From positions 59,344 through 123,343 of the forward strand of contig NZ_CP181168.1 of NCBI RefSeq assembly GCF_047824785.1: a DNA stretch of 64,000 bases, in the 5' to 3' direction. Every line of letters starts with the position of its first letter. Position 1 is the stretch's first letter. Made by a program: the position numbers and the translations under genes. Below the pieces are notes generated by a model. The model was not told the DNA's origin and made no database searches. It saw only the letters and a program-made list of their open reading frames with translations. Positions 28,077-38,398 of this stretch are shown in pieces. The stretch is from Nitrobacter sp039808345 (lineage in GTDB: Bacteria > Pseudomonadota > Alphaproteobacteria > Rhizobiales > Xanthobacteraceae).

Positions 28077-29350
28077 TCGGGCGCTGCAAGATCGTCTTTA
28101 TCGGCGCCGGCAGCATGTCGTTCGGACTTGGCATGCTGCGCGATCTGTTTTCGACCCGCGAATTGGCGGGAAGTACGCTGACCCTGGTGGACCACGACGC
28201 GCAGAGCCTCGCCCGCATGACCGAACTCGCGCATGTTCTGAATGCGGCGTCGGGCTCAAGGTTCACGATCGAACACACGATCGAACGGCGACCGGCTCTC
28301 GACGGCGCCGGATTCGTGATCAATGCGACCGTCATTGACCGGCTGCGGCTGTGGAAGCTCGATTTCGAAATTCCCCGCAAGTACGGCATCCGCCATACGC
28401 TCGGCGAGAATGGCGGGCCCGGCGGCCTGTTCTTCACGCTCCGCACCTTGCCGCTTGTCTTCGATATCGTGCGGGACATGGAGGAGCGCTGTCCGCAGGC
28501 GTTGTTCATCAACTTCTCCAACCCGGAAAATTGTATCGTCCTGGCGTTGGGCCGCCATAGCCGGATACGGACGATCGGCCTGTGCCATGGGCTGTTCATG
28601 TCGCGTGACGACGTGGCGCGGATTCTTGACATGCCGGCGGCGGAGGTCGCGGTGTGGGGCGCGGGGCTCAATCATTTCCAGTGGCTTCTTCACATCCGCC
28701 GGCGCCATACCGGCGAGGACCTCTATCCCCGCCTTCGGGAGCGTGAACTGCACCATGATCCTTCGTTCGCCCCGCTGACGCGCCGCCTTTTCCACGCCTT
28801 CGGACTGTGGCCCACATGCAGCGACGAACACCTCGGGGAGCTTCTGGCATACGGATGGGAGGCGGGAGAAAAGGGCTACGACTTCGCCCGTGACGAGGCG
28901 GACCGCGAAAAGCTCCGGTCAACCATAGATGCCGTGCTGTCCGGCGGAGACGTGCCGGCCGAATGGCGCACGGCCTCCGGCGAGCGCGGCGCCGCGGTGA
29001 TTGCCGGGGCGATGCACGACGGGGGCCGCCTGATCGAATCCGGCATCGTGTACAATCAGGGCGCCATTCCGAACCTGCCGGATGACGCGGCCGTCGAGGT
29101 CCCGGTGATGGTCGATCCTGCCGGGGTGCATCCGATATCGCTGGGTCCGCTGCCTGACGCCATCGCCAAGCTGCTCCTGACACAGGTGAGCGTCCAGCAA
29201 CTCGCCGTAGAGGCGGCTGTGCGGGCCTCCAAGGAAATCGCGTTACAGGCGCTGCTGATCGATCCCGTCGTCAACTCCGCGACCGCGGCGTCAAGCCTGC
29301 TGGAGGAACTCTGGGAGGCCAATCGGCGATACATCCGGCCGTGCATCTGA
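28073..29350 (+). CDS. GH4 family NAD-dependent glycosidase
   Basis: About 425 residues. The ATG at 28073 overlaps the stop of the preceding gene (ATGA), so translation is coupled. GH4 enzymes use NAD+ and Mn2+ and cleave by redox elimination. Visible are the Rossmann motif IVFIGAGSMSFG, NFSNPENC, the metal-ligand Cys in GLCHG and His in GLNHFQW. The set of motifs suits alpha-galactosidase, alpha-glucosidase or galacturonidase type members rather than a 6-phospho enzyme, but the sugar is not certain. Confidence 0.88.
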   Translation: MIGRCKIVFIGAGSMSFGLGMLRDLFSTRELAGSTLTLVDHDAQSLARMTELAHVLNAASGSRFTIEHTIERRPALDGAGFVINATVIDRLRLWKLDFEIPRKYGIRHTLGENGGPGGLFFTLRTLPLVFDIVRDMEERCPQALFINFSNPENCIVLALGRHSRIRTIGLCHGLFMSRDDVARILDMPAAEVAVWGAGLNHFQWLLHIRRRHTGEDLYPRLRERELHHDPSFAPLTRRLFHAFGLWPTCSDEHLGELLAYGWEAGEKGYDFARDEADREKLRSTIDAVLSGGDVPAEWRTASGERGAAVIAGAMHDGGRLIESGIVYNQGAIPNLPDDAAVEVPVMVDPAGVHPISLGPLPDAIAKLLLTQVSVQQLAVEAAVRASKEIALQALLIDPVVNSATAASSLLEELWEANRRYIRPCI

Positions 29351-29387
29351 TCGGCCGTCTGCCGGCAATGATAAGACCGACAGGAAG

Positions 29388-31832
29388 TCATGCCCTTGCG
29401 CGTGCTGAGGGGCGTGATCCCGCCTCGATCAAATCGGCCGTGCAGGCTTTGGTTTTGGATTCGGCTTCGGCGACCCGGCGCTTGACCGCGAGGAAGCTGT
29501 CCGGGGTGATCGAGATGGAATCGATGCCGCATTCCACCAGGAAGGCAGCGAACTCCGGGTGATCGCTCGGCGCCTGGCCGCACAGCCCGATCTTGGCGCC
29601 GGCGGCCCGCGCCTTGCGGATGACGCTCTCGATCATCCACCTGACCGCCTCGTCCTGCTCGTCGAACAATTCGGCAAGTTCGGCGGAATCGCGGTCCACA
29701 CCGAGGGTGAGCTGCGTCAGGTCGTTGCTGCCAATGGAGAAGCCGTCGAACCGCTCGGCGAACGCCTTCGCCAGGATGACGTTCGACGGTATCTCGCACA
29801 TGACATAGACTTCGAGGCCGTTCTCGCCGCGCCGCAATCCGTTCTCCGCCATCACCGCGAGCACGCGGTCGGCCTCCGTGATCGAGCGGCAGAACGGGAT
29901 CATGACCACGGCATTGGTGAAGCCCATCTCCTCGCGAAGACGATGGATCGCGCGGCACTCCAGCGCAAACCCGTCGCGATAGGCGGGCGAGTAGTAGCGC
30001 GATGCGCCGCGAAATCCGATCATCGGGTTTTCTTCGGTCGGCTCAAAGGCCGCGCCGCCGATCAGATTGGCATATTCGTTGGTTTTGAAATCGCTCATGC
30101 GCACGATCGCCGGTTTGGGATACTGCGCCGCCGCAATGCGGGCGAGACCGCGCGCCAGCCGATCGACGAAGTAGTCGGTCCGGTCGTCATAGCTGCGGGT
30201 GAGTTCCAGGATCCGGTCTCGTTCCCTGGCATCGCGCACGCGGTCGAAATGCGCCAGCGCCATCGGATGCACCTTGATCAGGTTGCCGATGACGAACTCC
30301 ATGCGCACAAGGCCGATGCCGTCGGCCGGCAGCCGCCACCAGCGGAACGCCGCGGCGGGGTTGGCGAGGTTGAGCATGATCCGGGTGCGGGTCTGCGGCA
30401 CATCGTCGAGGCTGAGATCGATCACCTCGAACGCGGCGGCACCTTCATAGATGAAGCCCTGATCGCCCTCGGCGCATGACACGGTAACCTCCTGCTCGTC
30501 ATGCAGGACATGCGTCGCGTCGCCGGCGCCGATCACCGCCGGCAGGCCAAGCTCGCGGCTGACGATCGCCGCGTGCGAGGTGCGGCCGCCGCGATCGGTG
30601 ACGATCGCCGCAGCGCGCTTCATCACCGGCACCCAGTCGGGATCGGTGTTCTGCGTCACCAGGATCGCACCGTCCACGAACCGATCGATGTCGCGGGCGC
30701 TCTCGATCAGACACACGCGCCCGCTCACCACCGCCTGGCCGATGCTCAGTCCCGTGGCCAGGCGACGGCCCTTCGACTTGATCTTGTAGGATCTGATCGC
30801 GCCGGCCTCGCGGCGCGACTGGACCGTCTCCGGACGGGCCTGCACCACGTAGAGCTTGCCGCTTTCGCCGTCCTTCGCCCATTCGATATCCATCGGGCAA
30901 CCGTAATGGTCCTCAATGGCGCAAGCCCAGCGGCCGAGCGCAAGGATGTCCGCGTCGGCCAGCACGAAGGCGGCGCGTTCGGCCCGCGAGGTCGGCACGT
31001 TGCGGGTCGCCCGCTCGCCGGCGCTCGTATAGATCATCTTTTGCGCCTTGCCGCCGAGCCGCTTCTCGATGATCGGCACGAGTTCGGGGTTCGCCAGCAG
31101 CGGCTTGAACACCTGATACTCGTCGGGATCGACGGCGCCCTGCACGACGTTCTCGCCGAGCCCCCACGCCGCGTCGATGACCACCACCTTGTCAAAACCT
31201 GTCTCGGTGTCGATGGTGAACATGACACCGGCACCGCCAAGATCGGAGCGCACCATCAACTGCACTCCGACCGAGAGTGCGACCTTCATGTGGTCGAAAC
31301 CTTTCGCCTGCCGGTAGCTGATGGCCCGATCGGTGAACAGCGACGCGAAGCAGCGCCGGCAGGCGGTGAGCAACGCCGCCTCGCCGCGAATGTTGAGGAA
31401 GGTCTCCTGCTGGCCGGCAAAGCTCGCATCGGGCAGGTCCTCGGCAGTGGCGCTCGATCGCACCGCGACGTCCACGTCCGCCCGGCCCGCGCGGCCGCAC
31501 AATTCGGCATAGGCGCTCTTAATCGCGGTCTCGATGTCGGCGGGAAACTCTCCTTGCAAAAAGACGCGGCGAATGGCCTCGCCGGTCTCGGACAGTGATG
31601 CCTTGCCGGATTCGAACTTCCGTAGCGCCGAGGTCATGTCGCCGGCCAGCCGGTTCATCTCCACGAACTGCCAATAGGCATGAGACGTAGTGGCGAATCC
31701 TGGGGGAACCCTGACGCCGCGCGCGCCGAGATGGTGTACCATCTCACCGAGCGAAGCATTCTTTCCGCCCACCAGCGCGACATTTCCGCGTTCGAGTTCC
31801 TCGAACCAGATAACTTTCGGTTGGTTTGGCAT
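29388..31832 (-). CDS. ppsA: phosphoenolpyruvate synthase
   Basis: An 814-residue enzyme that converts pyruvate, ATP and water to PEP, AMP and phosphate. N-terminal ATP-grasp domain (LVGGKNASLGEM, RSSATAEDLPDASFAGQQET), swivelling phosphohistidine domain with His420 in GGRTSHAAIVSREL, and C-terminal PEP/pyruvate domain with catalytic Cys in GLCGQAPSDHPE and IGSNDLTQLTLGVDRDS. RBS GAGG precedes the ATG. It converges on the GH4 gene with 37 bp between. A FixK-type box lies about 105 bp upstream. It would allow gluconeogenesis from fermentation products. Confidence 0.95.
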   Translation of the reverse strand: MPNQPKVIWFEELERGNVALVGGKNASLGEMVHHLGARGVRVPPGFATTSHAYWQFVEMNRLAGDMTSALRKFESGKASLSETGEAIRRVFLQGEFPADIETAIKSAYAELCGRAGRADVDVAVRSSATAEDLPDASFAGQQETFLNIRGEAALLTACRRCFASLFTDRAISYRQAKGFDHMKVALSVGVQLMVRSDLGGAGVMFTIDTETGFDKVVVIDAAWGLGENVVQGAVDPDEYQVFKPLLANPELVPIIEKRLGGKAQKMIYTSAGERATRNVPTSRAERAAFVLADADILALGRWACAIEDHYGCPMDIEWAKDGESGKLYVVQARPETVQSRREAGAIRSYKIKSKGRRLATGLSIGQAVVSGRVCLIESARDIDRFVDGAILVTQNTDPDWVPVMKRAAAIVTDRGGRTSHAAIVSRELGLPAVIGAGDATHVLHDEQEVTVSCAEGDQGFIYEGAAAFEVIDLSLDDVPQTRTRIMLNLANPAAAFRWWRLPADGIGLVRMEFVIGNLIKVHPMALAHFDRVRDARERDRILELTRSYDDRTDYFVDRLARGLARIAAAQYPKPAIVRMSDFKTNEYANLIGGAAFEPTEENPMIGFRGASRYYSPAYRDGFALECRAIHRLREEMGFTNAVVMIPFCRSITEADRVLAVMAENGLRRGENGLEVYVMCEIPSNVILAKAFAERFDGFSIGSNDLTQLTLGVDRDSAELAELFDEQDEAVRWMIESVIRKARAAGAKIGLCGQAPSDHPEFAAFLVECGIDSISITPDSFLAVKRRVAEAESKTKACTADLIEAGSRPSARARA

Positions 31833-31930
31833 GGCAGGGTCCTCGAATCCGCTCGTCGGTACCGGCGTCTCGGGCGCGCCGGCCGGCGCTCAACGACGCG
31901 AATAATGAACCGCGAGGCGCGAGCCTTGTC

Positions 31931-31944
31931 TTGAGACAGATCAA
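31931..31944. promoter_or_regulatory. FixK/FNR-type box, ppsA
   Basis: TTGAGACAGATCAA, TTGA-N6-TCAA form with a G at the fifth base, about 105 bp before the ppsA start. Confidence 0.6.
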
Positions 31945-32073
31945 CGGCGACCGCTTCCTGCAAGCTTCGACGACGGCAATTTTGGTTGAGGTCGATGCGC
32001 ACGCACTGATTTGGCCCAAGACGTGCTACCGACATTGGATATTCAGGGTTTCGAACTGGGCGACAGGTCCGAC

Positions 32074-32087
32074 TTGATGGATATCAA
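32074..32087. promoter_or_regulatory. FixK/FNR-type box, HlyD-RbbA operon
   Basis: TTGATGGATATCAA, a perfect palindrome centred 41 bp before the original ATG of the HlyD gene at 32122. Confidence 0.75.
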
Positions 32088-32121
32088 TGACGGTGACGGT
32101 ACCTCACGTAAACGGATAGAT

Positions 32122-33155
32122 CATGAGGGAATTTTCAGTCTTCGGTAAGAAATTAAGTTATCGCAGTCGCGCTTACCATAATCGCGGCCGGCGCTGGAGC
32201 CGCCTACTATCTGTTTGGCCGCACTGGCGTTGAACTCCCAGTTGGCATCGCTTTCGGCAACGGTCGGGTTGAAGCCATACAGGTGGATATCTCTACGAAG
32301 ATTCCCGGCCGCGTTTCGGAAATCCTCGCCAGGGAAGGAGATCTGGTTCAACCGGGGCAGATCGTCGCCCGGATGGATGCTTCGCAACTGCAGGCGCAGC
32401 TTCTGCGTGCAGAAGCCGATGTAGCCAATGCCCAGAGCCAGGTTGCTGCGGAAGAAGCTGCTATTGCACAAGCGAAGGCGCAACTCACTCTGGCGGAGGA
32501 GCAAGTCCGCCGATCCGCCACGCTGCTCCGAAAAAATGCAGTCAGTCAGGAGCTTCACGACACGCGGGTCAGCCAGCGCGACGTCGCCGTGGCTGTGCTC
32601 AAAGCGGCGGAAGCGACCCTCGTATCGCGGCAGCGTGCCGTTGACGCCGCCCAAGCGGGCGTTCAGGATATTCAGACCCAGATCGACGATTGTGTTCTCA
32701 AGGCTCCCACCTTCGGACGCGTACTTTTCCGCCTTGCCGAACCGGGCGAAGTGCTCAGTGCTGGCGGAAAGGTCCTTACGCTCGTCAACCTCGCGGACGT
32801 TTATCTGGAAATCTTTCTGCCGTCCGGTCAGGCGCATCGCCTCAGCATTGGCAGTAAGGCGAGGATCAAGCTCGACATTCTCGACTTTGCCCTGCCCGGC
32901 ACAGTGACCTTCGTTTCCCCCGAGTCGCAGTTCACGCCCAAGCAGGTCGAGACGTCCAGCGAACGCGAAAAGCTGATGTTTCGCGTCAAGATCGCCGTAC
33001 CGGCCGAGCTCGTGCGCAACCACATTGAGCAGGTCAAAACCGGCGTGCGCGGAGTAGGCTATGTTCGTCTTGACGGCGAGCCAATGCCGGAGTGGCCTGC
33101 TTTCCTGAATAAGTTGCCGCCGGACGTTGCAGCGCTTCCCAGCAAGAAGCCTTAA
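32122..33155 (+). pseudogene. HlyD/YhiI-type membrane fusion protein, frameshifted
   Basis: The ATG at 32122 begins MREFSVFGKKL, then the frame is lost. Dropping one A near 32150-32153 joins it to VIAVALTIIAAGAGAAYYLF, the membrane anchor, and to the rest of the protein: lipoyl-type hairpin (TKIPGRVSEILAREGDLVQ), a long coiled coil (about residues 90-180 of the whole) and the barrel domain. As it stands only a GTG at 32283 could start the soluble part, without the anchor. The next gene is RbbA-like, the usual partner in YhiI-RbbA-YhhJ exporters. Confidence 0.75.
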
Positions 33156-33159
33156 GCTC

Positions 33160-35700
33160 ATGATTGACCTGGCGCCACCGGTTGCGCGTGCCGTTGGTAT
33201 CACGCACCTCTACAAAAAGGTGCGCGCGCTTGATGATGTCACCATTGACATTCCATCCGGGCGAATGGTCGGCCTGCTTGGCCCCGATGGGGTGGGAAAA
33301 TCGACACTTCTCGGCCTGCTCGCGGGTACGCGAAAGCTCCAACACGGCAGGTTGCATGTCCTAGGTGGCGACATCGCCTCCGCCGATTACCGCAGGATAG
33401 TTGGACCGCGTATCGCATTCATGCCGCAAGGTCTGGGCAAGAACCTCTATCAGGAACTCAGCATCGCGGAGAATTTGGACTTCTTTGGTCGACTTTTCGA
33501 ACAGCCGCGCCGGGAGCGGCAAGTTCGTATTGAGCGACTGACAAGAGCGACCGGGCTGTATACGTTTCTTGACCGCCCCGTGGGCAAACTATCGGGCGGA
33601 ATGAAGCAGAAGCTCGGTTTGTGCTGCGCGTTGATTCACGAACCCGACTTTCTGATCCTTGATGAACCGACGACGGGCATTGATCCCCTGTCACGCCGTC
33701 AGTTCTGGGAACTGATCGAGACCATTCGAGCCGAGCGCCGTGGCATGAGCGTCATCGTGTCGACGGCCTATATGGAAGAGGCAGAGCAATTCGAATGGCT
33801 CATTGCGATGACGGCCGGGCAAGTGCTGGCTACCGGTTCGCCGGATGAATTGAAGCGCCAGACGGACACCGACGATATCGAGGCGGCGTTTGTGCGGCTG
33901 CTCCCCGGCGAGAAGCATCGCAGCAAAGGCCAATTCATTATTCCGCCGCTGAGACAACCGAAAGGTCATCCGGCCATTGTTGCCAAAGGCCTGACAAAGC
34001 GGTTCGGCGACTTCACGGCCGTAGACCATGTGAGTTTCGATATCGAAGAAGGAGAGATCTTCGGGTTTCTTGGCTCCAACGGCTCCGGCAAGACCACGAC
34101 CATGAAGATGTTGACCGGATTGCTGCCAGCCACCGAAGGCGACGCCTTCCTGTTCGGCAAGCCTGTCGACACGACGGATCAGGAAACGCGCAAGCGCGTC
34201 GGGTTTATGTCGCAATCATTCTCACTCTATAGCGAACTGACCGTTGCCCAGAATCTGACGCTCCACGCACGACTGTTTCACCTTCCCCGGGAGAGGATCA
34301 GCCAGCGGGTCGACGTTCTCATCGACCGCTTTAGCTTGCGTGAACATTCTGATGCCCTGGCGTCTTCCTTGCCCTTGGGAATGCGTCAGCGCCTGTCGCT
34401 TGCCGTCGCCATCGTGCATGAGCCCGAGATGTTGATCCTTGATGAGCCAACATCCGGCGTTGACCCCATCGCACGTGACGAATTCTGGGAGCTGCTGATC
34501 GAACTGTCGCGCAAGGATGGGGTCACGGTCTTTATATCCTCGCACTTCATGAACGAAGCCATGCGGTGCGATCGTATTTCTCTCATGCATGCCGGTAAGG
34601 TACTGGTCAATGACAAACCACGACAGATCATTGCATCGAAGAACGCTCAAACGCTGGATGAGGCCTTTGTCGCCTATATCGAGGATGCGATGGGCGCGCC
34701 TGCGCTCCTGGCCTCAAGTGCCTCGCTCGCGACGAATACCAATCCCGCAGCTATCGGCGACAACCGAGCCGCGATAGAAACGCCAACTGGCTTCAGCCCG
34801 GCGCGCATGTTCGCCTACAGCTATCGCGAGATCATGGAGGTGATACGCGATCCGGTACGCCTAGCCTTTGCTTTTCTCGGCAGCGTCGTACTGATCATTA
34901 TTATGGCCTACGGAATCACGCAAGACGTCGAGAACCTGACATATGCCGCCTTCGATCTGGACCAGACGCCGCAAAGCCGCGCATACCTGAGCAATTTTTC
35001 TGGCTCACGCTATTTTATCGAACGCCCCGAGATCCGTACCGTAGACGAACTCGAAACACGTCTTAAATCGAACGACATCACCCTGGCCATCGAGATTCCG
35101 GTTGGGTTCGGACGTGATCTCAAGAGGTCCGGAACGCCGCAGGTGTCCACCTGGATCGATGGTGCGAATACCACGAGGGCAAGCACGATCGAAGGCTACG
35201 TTGCTGGCGCGCATGCGCAATTCCTGACATCGCTGGCGCAGGAGCGCGGCGTCAGCGCAAGCTCCGCCGCTTCAGGCGAAATTGAACCGCGCTACCGGTA
35301 CAATCCGGCGTTTGAGAGCATCTACACGATGGGGCCGTCGATACCGGCTTTGTTGCTGCTCCTCTTTCCGGCGATTCTCGCCGCAGTCAGCGTTGCGCGC
35401 GAAAAAGAAATAGGCACGATCACGAATTTCTATGTTACGCCGACGAGCCGACTCGAGTTTTTGGTCGGCAAACAACTTCCCTATGTCCTCAAAAGGACCG
35501 TCACCGCGTCGAAATCAAACGTCAGGTCGTGTAGAAACTCCTCTCCGGCGAAACGCTTCATGCCTGGCAAAGCGCCACGATGTGCCACTCAACAATATCG
35601 GCATCTGGGTTCAATATTGGCGCATTCATCGCTGCCATCGGGCTTCTCAAATACGGGATGCCATAAGAATTACGAAGTGAGAATTCGCGCTTGTCCGTGA
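33160..35700 (+). pseudogene. rbbA: RbbA-like double ATPase/ABC-2 permease, 3'-truncated
   Basis: Starts at 33160, 4 bp after the HlyD stop. Two ABC domains with Walker A GPDGVGKST and GSNGSGKTT, signatures LSGGMKQKLG and (degenerate) LPLGMRQRLS, and Walker B LLILDEPT-type strings. The ABC-2 permease begins near residue 570 (FAYSYREIMEVIRDPVRLAF). Homology ends at LEFLVGKQLPYV near 35490; the last 70 codons are unrelated sequence, so the final membrane helices are gone and the YhhJ partner gene is missing. It is probably non-functional. Confidence 0.8.
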
Positions 35701-35949
35701 CCGGCGGAACGATGACCGCCGACCAACCCGTTCCACGGCGGGCCGCCGTCCACTCTCCATAGGTACACAACGGCGGGCCCGTGGCTGCTGCTAGTGGGGT
35801 GGGCGCCGGAACCCGTTCCCGTCCAAGCATTATCAACCTAGACGGGTACCAGCATCTTCGTCCAGGTCTGGTAGTGGAAGTCGACCCGCCGGTGCCCCAC
35901 ATCGCCGGCGGGTTTTTGCATTTATGCGCGTTCGCAATCGAACTCGTGA
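35490..35949. other. junction debris between two truncated genes
   Basis: This stretch separates the cut 3' end of the RbbA-like gene from the cut 3' end of ackA. It holds short frames and a terminator-like hairpin and matches neither neighbour. It probably marks the footprint of a lost or deleted insertion. Confidence 0.55.
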
Positions 35950-36864
35950 GATAAGCACGAACTGGTCGATGGCTTCGCGTGCGTGCGGCTCCGGACTCGC
36001 CAGCAAAATCTTCATATCGTCGCTGATTCCGGAGACACCCAAAAGGCCCGACGACCGGTAGAGAAGCTCGCTGACCGCGGGAGCGGTCATGCCTTTCTCC
36101 TGCAGAAGATAAAGCACGACACCGGGATCGAGCGCGCCGCAACGTCGGCTCATCATCAGGCCGTCGAGGGCGGTGAATCCCATTGTCGTTGCAACACTCT
36201 TTCCGTCCTTCATAGCGCACAGGCTGGCGCCGGCTCCGAGGTGCGCGACAACCACACGTCCGCGTGCGACGGCCGGGCCGGCAACGGCCGGCAGAATGTT
36301 TGAAATATATTCGTAAGACAGGCCATGGAAACCGTAGCGCAGAATACCCTCTTCCGTCAGCCGCCTTGGCAGGGCGAATTGCTTCGCAACTGCCGGTCGC
36401 GTTTCGTGAAACGCCGTATCGAAGCAACCAATTTGCATCAAGTCAGGATGGAGTTTCGAAAGAGCCGCGATGACTTCAAGATGATGCGGCTGGCGCAGCG
36501 GCGCGAGCGGAACCAGGCGCTCCAATTCGGCAATGACCTCGGCATCCAACTCAACCGGCCTGGAATAACGCGTGCCGCCATGAACGATCCGGTGGCCCGC
36601 GGCTATGAGAGGGTAGCCGGGAAACTGCCTGGCGAGCCAGCCCAGCAGCCATGAGAGTGCCTGCTCATGAACGGGATCGCCGCTTAACTGCTCCTTGAGG
36701 AGTACATGCCCGGCGGCGTCCTTTGCCGCGGCATGGAGCTGATTTCCAATTCCCTCGCACGCGCCTTCACAGATAACGTCGCCGGATTCGGGTCGGCGCG
36801 AGGCGGAGAACAGGGAAAACTTGATGCTGGATGAGCCAGCATTGAGCACTAGAATGCCTGCCAT
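35833..36864 (-). pseudogene. ackA: acetate kinase, 3'-truncated
   Basis: The gene starts at 36864 (MAGILVLNAGSSSIKFSLF) and keeps the acetokinase N-terminal half: HRIVHGG, the FDTAFHxTxP motif, RYGFHGLSYEYI, HLGAGASLCA and MGFTALDGLMM. Homology stops at AREAIDQFV near 35960, where family members go on for about 80-100 residues including the GENS region of the active site. The frame then runs 40 codons into foreign sequence. The usp gene lies 110 bp upstream in the same direction. AckA would turn acetyl phosphate into acetate and ATP; this copy is likely inactive. Confidence 0.85.
35885..35917. terminator. Rho-independent terminator-like hairpin
   Basis: CCCGCCGG (35885-35892) pairs with CCGGCGGG (35905-35912), followed by five T. 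The gene it served was not identified. Confidence 0.65.
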
Positions 36865-36974
36865 CACACAAACTCGCGAACGATAACGGCGCCATAGAAC
36901 GCGACGGCGCATTGTCGGCGCGTCTGGAGAAAAAAGCGCGGAGCCAGATGCGCGATCCCGGATTCTTAGCAGCG

Positions 36975-37796
36975 CTAATGGGACATCAGGCAGCAGATCG
37001 GACTCGTCGTGAGCAGATCGCGGGTCATCCCGCCGAACATCCATTCGTTGAGCCGGCTATGGCCGTAAGCACCGGTGACCAGAAGATCGACGTCTTCATT
37101 ATCTGCCCACCCGATGATCTGATCCGCACGAGAGCCGCGAGCCTGCATTTCGACCTGGCGCTCCGCCTTTATCCTGTGCTGCGCGAGGTAGCGAATGACG
37201 TCGTCAACATGGCGGCGCGCTGTTTCCATCTGCTCCTTCTCGCATATTTCCAGGACGGTTACGCGCTTGGCCTCGTGAAGGAACGGTAACGCATCCTGAA
37301 CCGCCCGCCGCGCCTCCCGCGTATCTTTCCATCCGATCATGACGTGATCGGCGGCAAGGGATTTCACCGCCGCAGGCACCACCAGGAAGGGACGACCGGC
37401 TCCAAGAATTGCGGCTCCGACGTCGACGCTTCGATACATATCGCCAGCGGATCTGCCACTTTCGATCACGATCAAATCGGCACAGCGCGCCTCACTGATT
37501 AGCGCCTGGGTGGGGAGTTCGATGACTGATCGCCATTCGAACCGGCGGCCACTTCCGGCGGCGGCTTGAACCTTGTGTCCAGCCTCCGCAAGGCTGGCCT
37601 TCAGTTTTGCAATATCGAATTCGGTCGCGTTATCGACGATGACCACCCCCTCGGCGACAAAAGGCGGAACGATCGCAACAGCCGACAACCCGAGCAGATT
37701 GGCTGCGAATTTGTCCGCCACACCTGCTGCGACACCAACGAACTGCTTCGAGACGTGGTCGATGTTGACCCAGACCAATAGCGTTGCATAGGACAT
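36975..37796 (-). CDS. tandem universal stress protein (second)
   Basis: A 273-residue protein of two Usp domains. The second has HVMIGWKDTREARRAVQDAL and ends LLVTGAYGHSRLNEWMFGGM, the ATP-binding type loop. A perfect FixK-type box lies 50 bp before the ATG, and ackA follows downstream, so stress protein and acetate kinase were once one low-oxygen unit. Relatives in other bacteria bind ATP and support survival in growth arrest. Confidence 0.9.
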   Translation of the reverse strand: MSYATLLVWVNIDHVSKQFVGVAAGVADKFAANLLGLSAVAIVPPFVAEGVVIVDNATEFDIAKLKASLAEAGHKVQAAAGSGRRFEWRSVIELPTQALISEARCADLIVIESGRSAGDMYRSVDVGAAILGAGRPFLVVPAAVKSLAADHVMIGWKDTREARRAVQDALPFLHEAKRVTVLEICEKEQMETARRHVDDVIRYLAQHRIKAERQVEMQARGSRADQIIGWADNEDVDLLVTGAYGHSRLNEWMFGGMTRDLLTTSPICCLMSH

Positions 37797-37839
37797 AACA
37801 GCCTCGACTTCGACGGCCGCCTATCCCGACTCCGGCGGC

Positions 37840-37853
37840 TTGATCCAGATCAA
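37840..37853. promoter_or_regulatory. FixK/FNR-type box, usp-ackA
   Basis: TTGATCCAGATCAA, a perfect palindrome centred about 50 bp before the usp start. Confidence 0.8.
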
Positions 37854-37883
37854 CCCCCTGCGACATGGTTCTCGCGGCCTTGA

Positions 37884-38339
37884 TCAGGCTGATGCATCAC
37901 TCATGAGATGCTTCGCGATGTCCCCGACCGGATGATTGGTCAGATCCTTGTTTATCTCGGCGACAATGCAGGTCTTCACCTCGGGGTGGAATGCGTTTCG
38001 CAAGTCGGCCAACGTTCTTGGCGGCGCAACGACGACGAGAGCCTTCGCCTTGCTCGTTCGGACCATCCGCTCCATGGCTGCGGCGACCGTCTGCGCGAAC
38101 TGTCGCTCCTGTATATCATGCCAGTCAGTCTGCTCGACAGCGCTTTTGCGACCGGGCTGCGACGATTCGATGACCCGCCCCGGCCGATCTCTCCCCTGCT
38201 CGTGAGTCATCGGATTGATGTCTTCAAAGACTTTCTCTGTCTTCAAATGGGGGGATAAAACGTCGCCGTCGTTTCGCAGAAACAGAGCCTTTCGGCCATC
38301 GCCGACAAATACCAGCGCATTGCGGGGAATCCTGAACAT
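37884..38339 (-). CDS. host-attachment-like protein (baeRF12 type)
   Basis: A 151-residue protein starting MFRIPRNALVFVGDGRKALF after GAGGAG. A GTG at 38402 overlapping the stop of the preceding gene (GTGA) is another possible start, adding 21 residues. The family, annotated from Agrobacterium host attachment proteins, is related to the eRF1-like/bacterial archaeo-eukaryotic release factor fold; the run VVVAPPRTLADLRNAFHPEV is typical. Its biochemical role is unknown; ribosome-linked stress function is a hypothesis. A frameshifted paralog is at 19458-20019. Confidence 0.85.
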   Translation of the reverse strand: MFRIPRNALVFVGDGRKALFLRNDGDVLSPHLKTEKVFEDINPMTHEQGRDRPGRVIESSQPGRKSAVEQTDWHDIQERQFAQTVAAAMERMVRTSKAKALVVVAPPRTLADLRNAFHPEVKTCIVAEINKDLTNHPVGDIAKHLMSDASA

Positions 38340-38398
38340 GTCCACCTGCTCCTCGGATAATTGCGTTCTCTCCAATATGTCGGGAGCCGACTCGGGTT

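Noticed and set aside
30501..31598. 365-codon plus-strand frame opposite ppsA
   Set aside because: It is a GC-rich antisense shadow of a well-conserved gene, without ribosome binding site or family motif.
35558..36427. 289-codon minus frame overlapping ackA
   Set aside because: It lies in another frame of the ackA gene and carries no motif.
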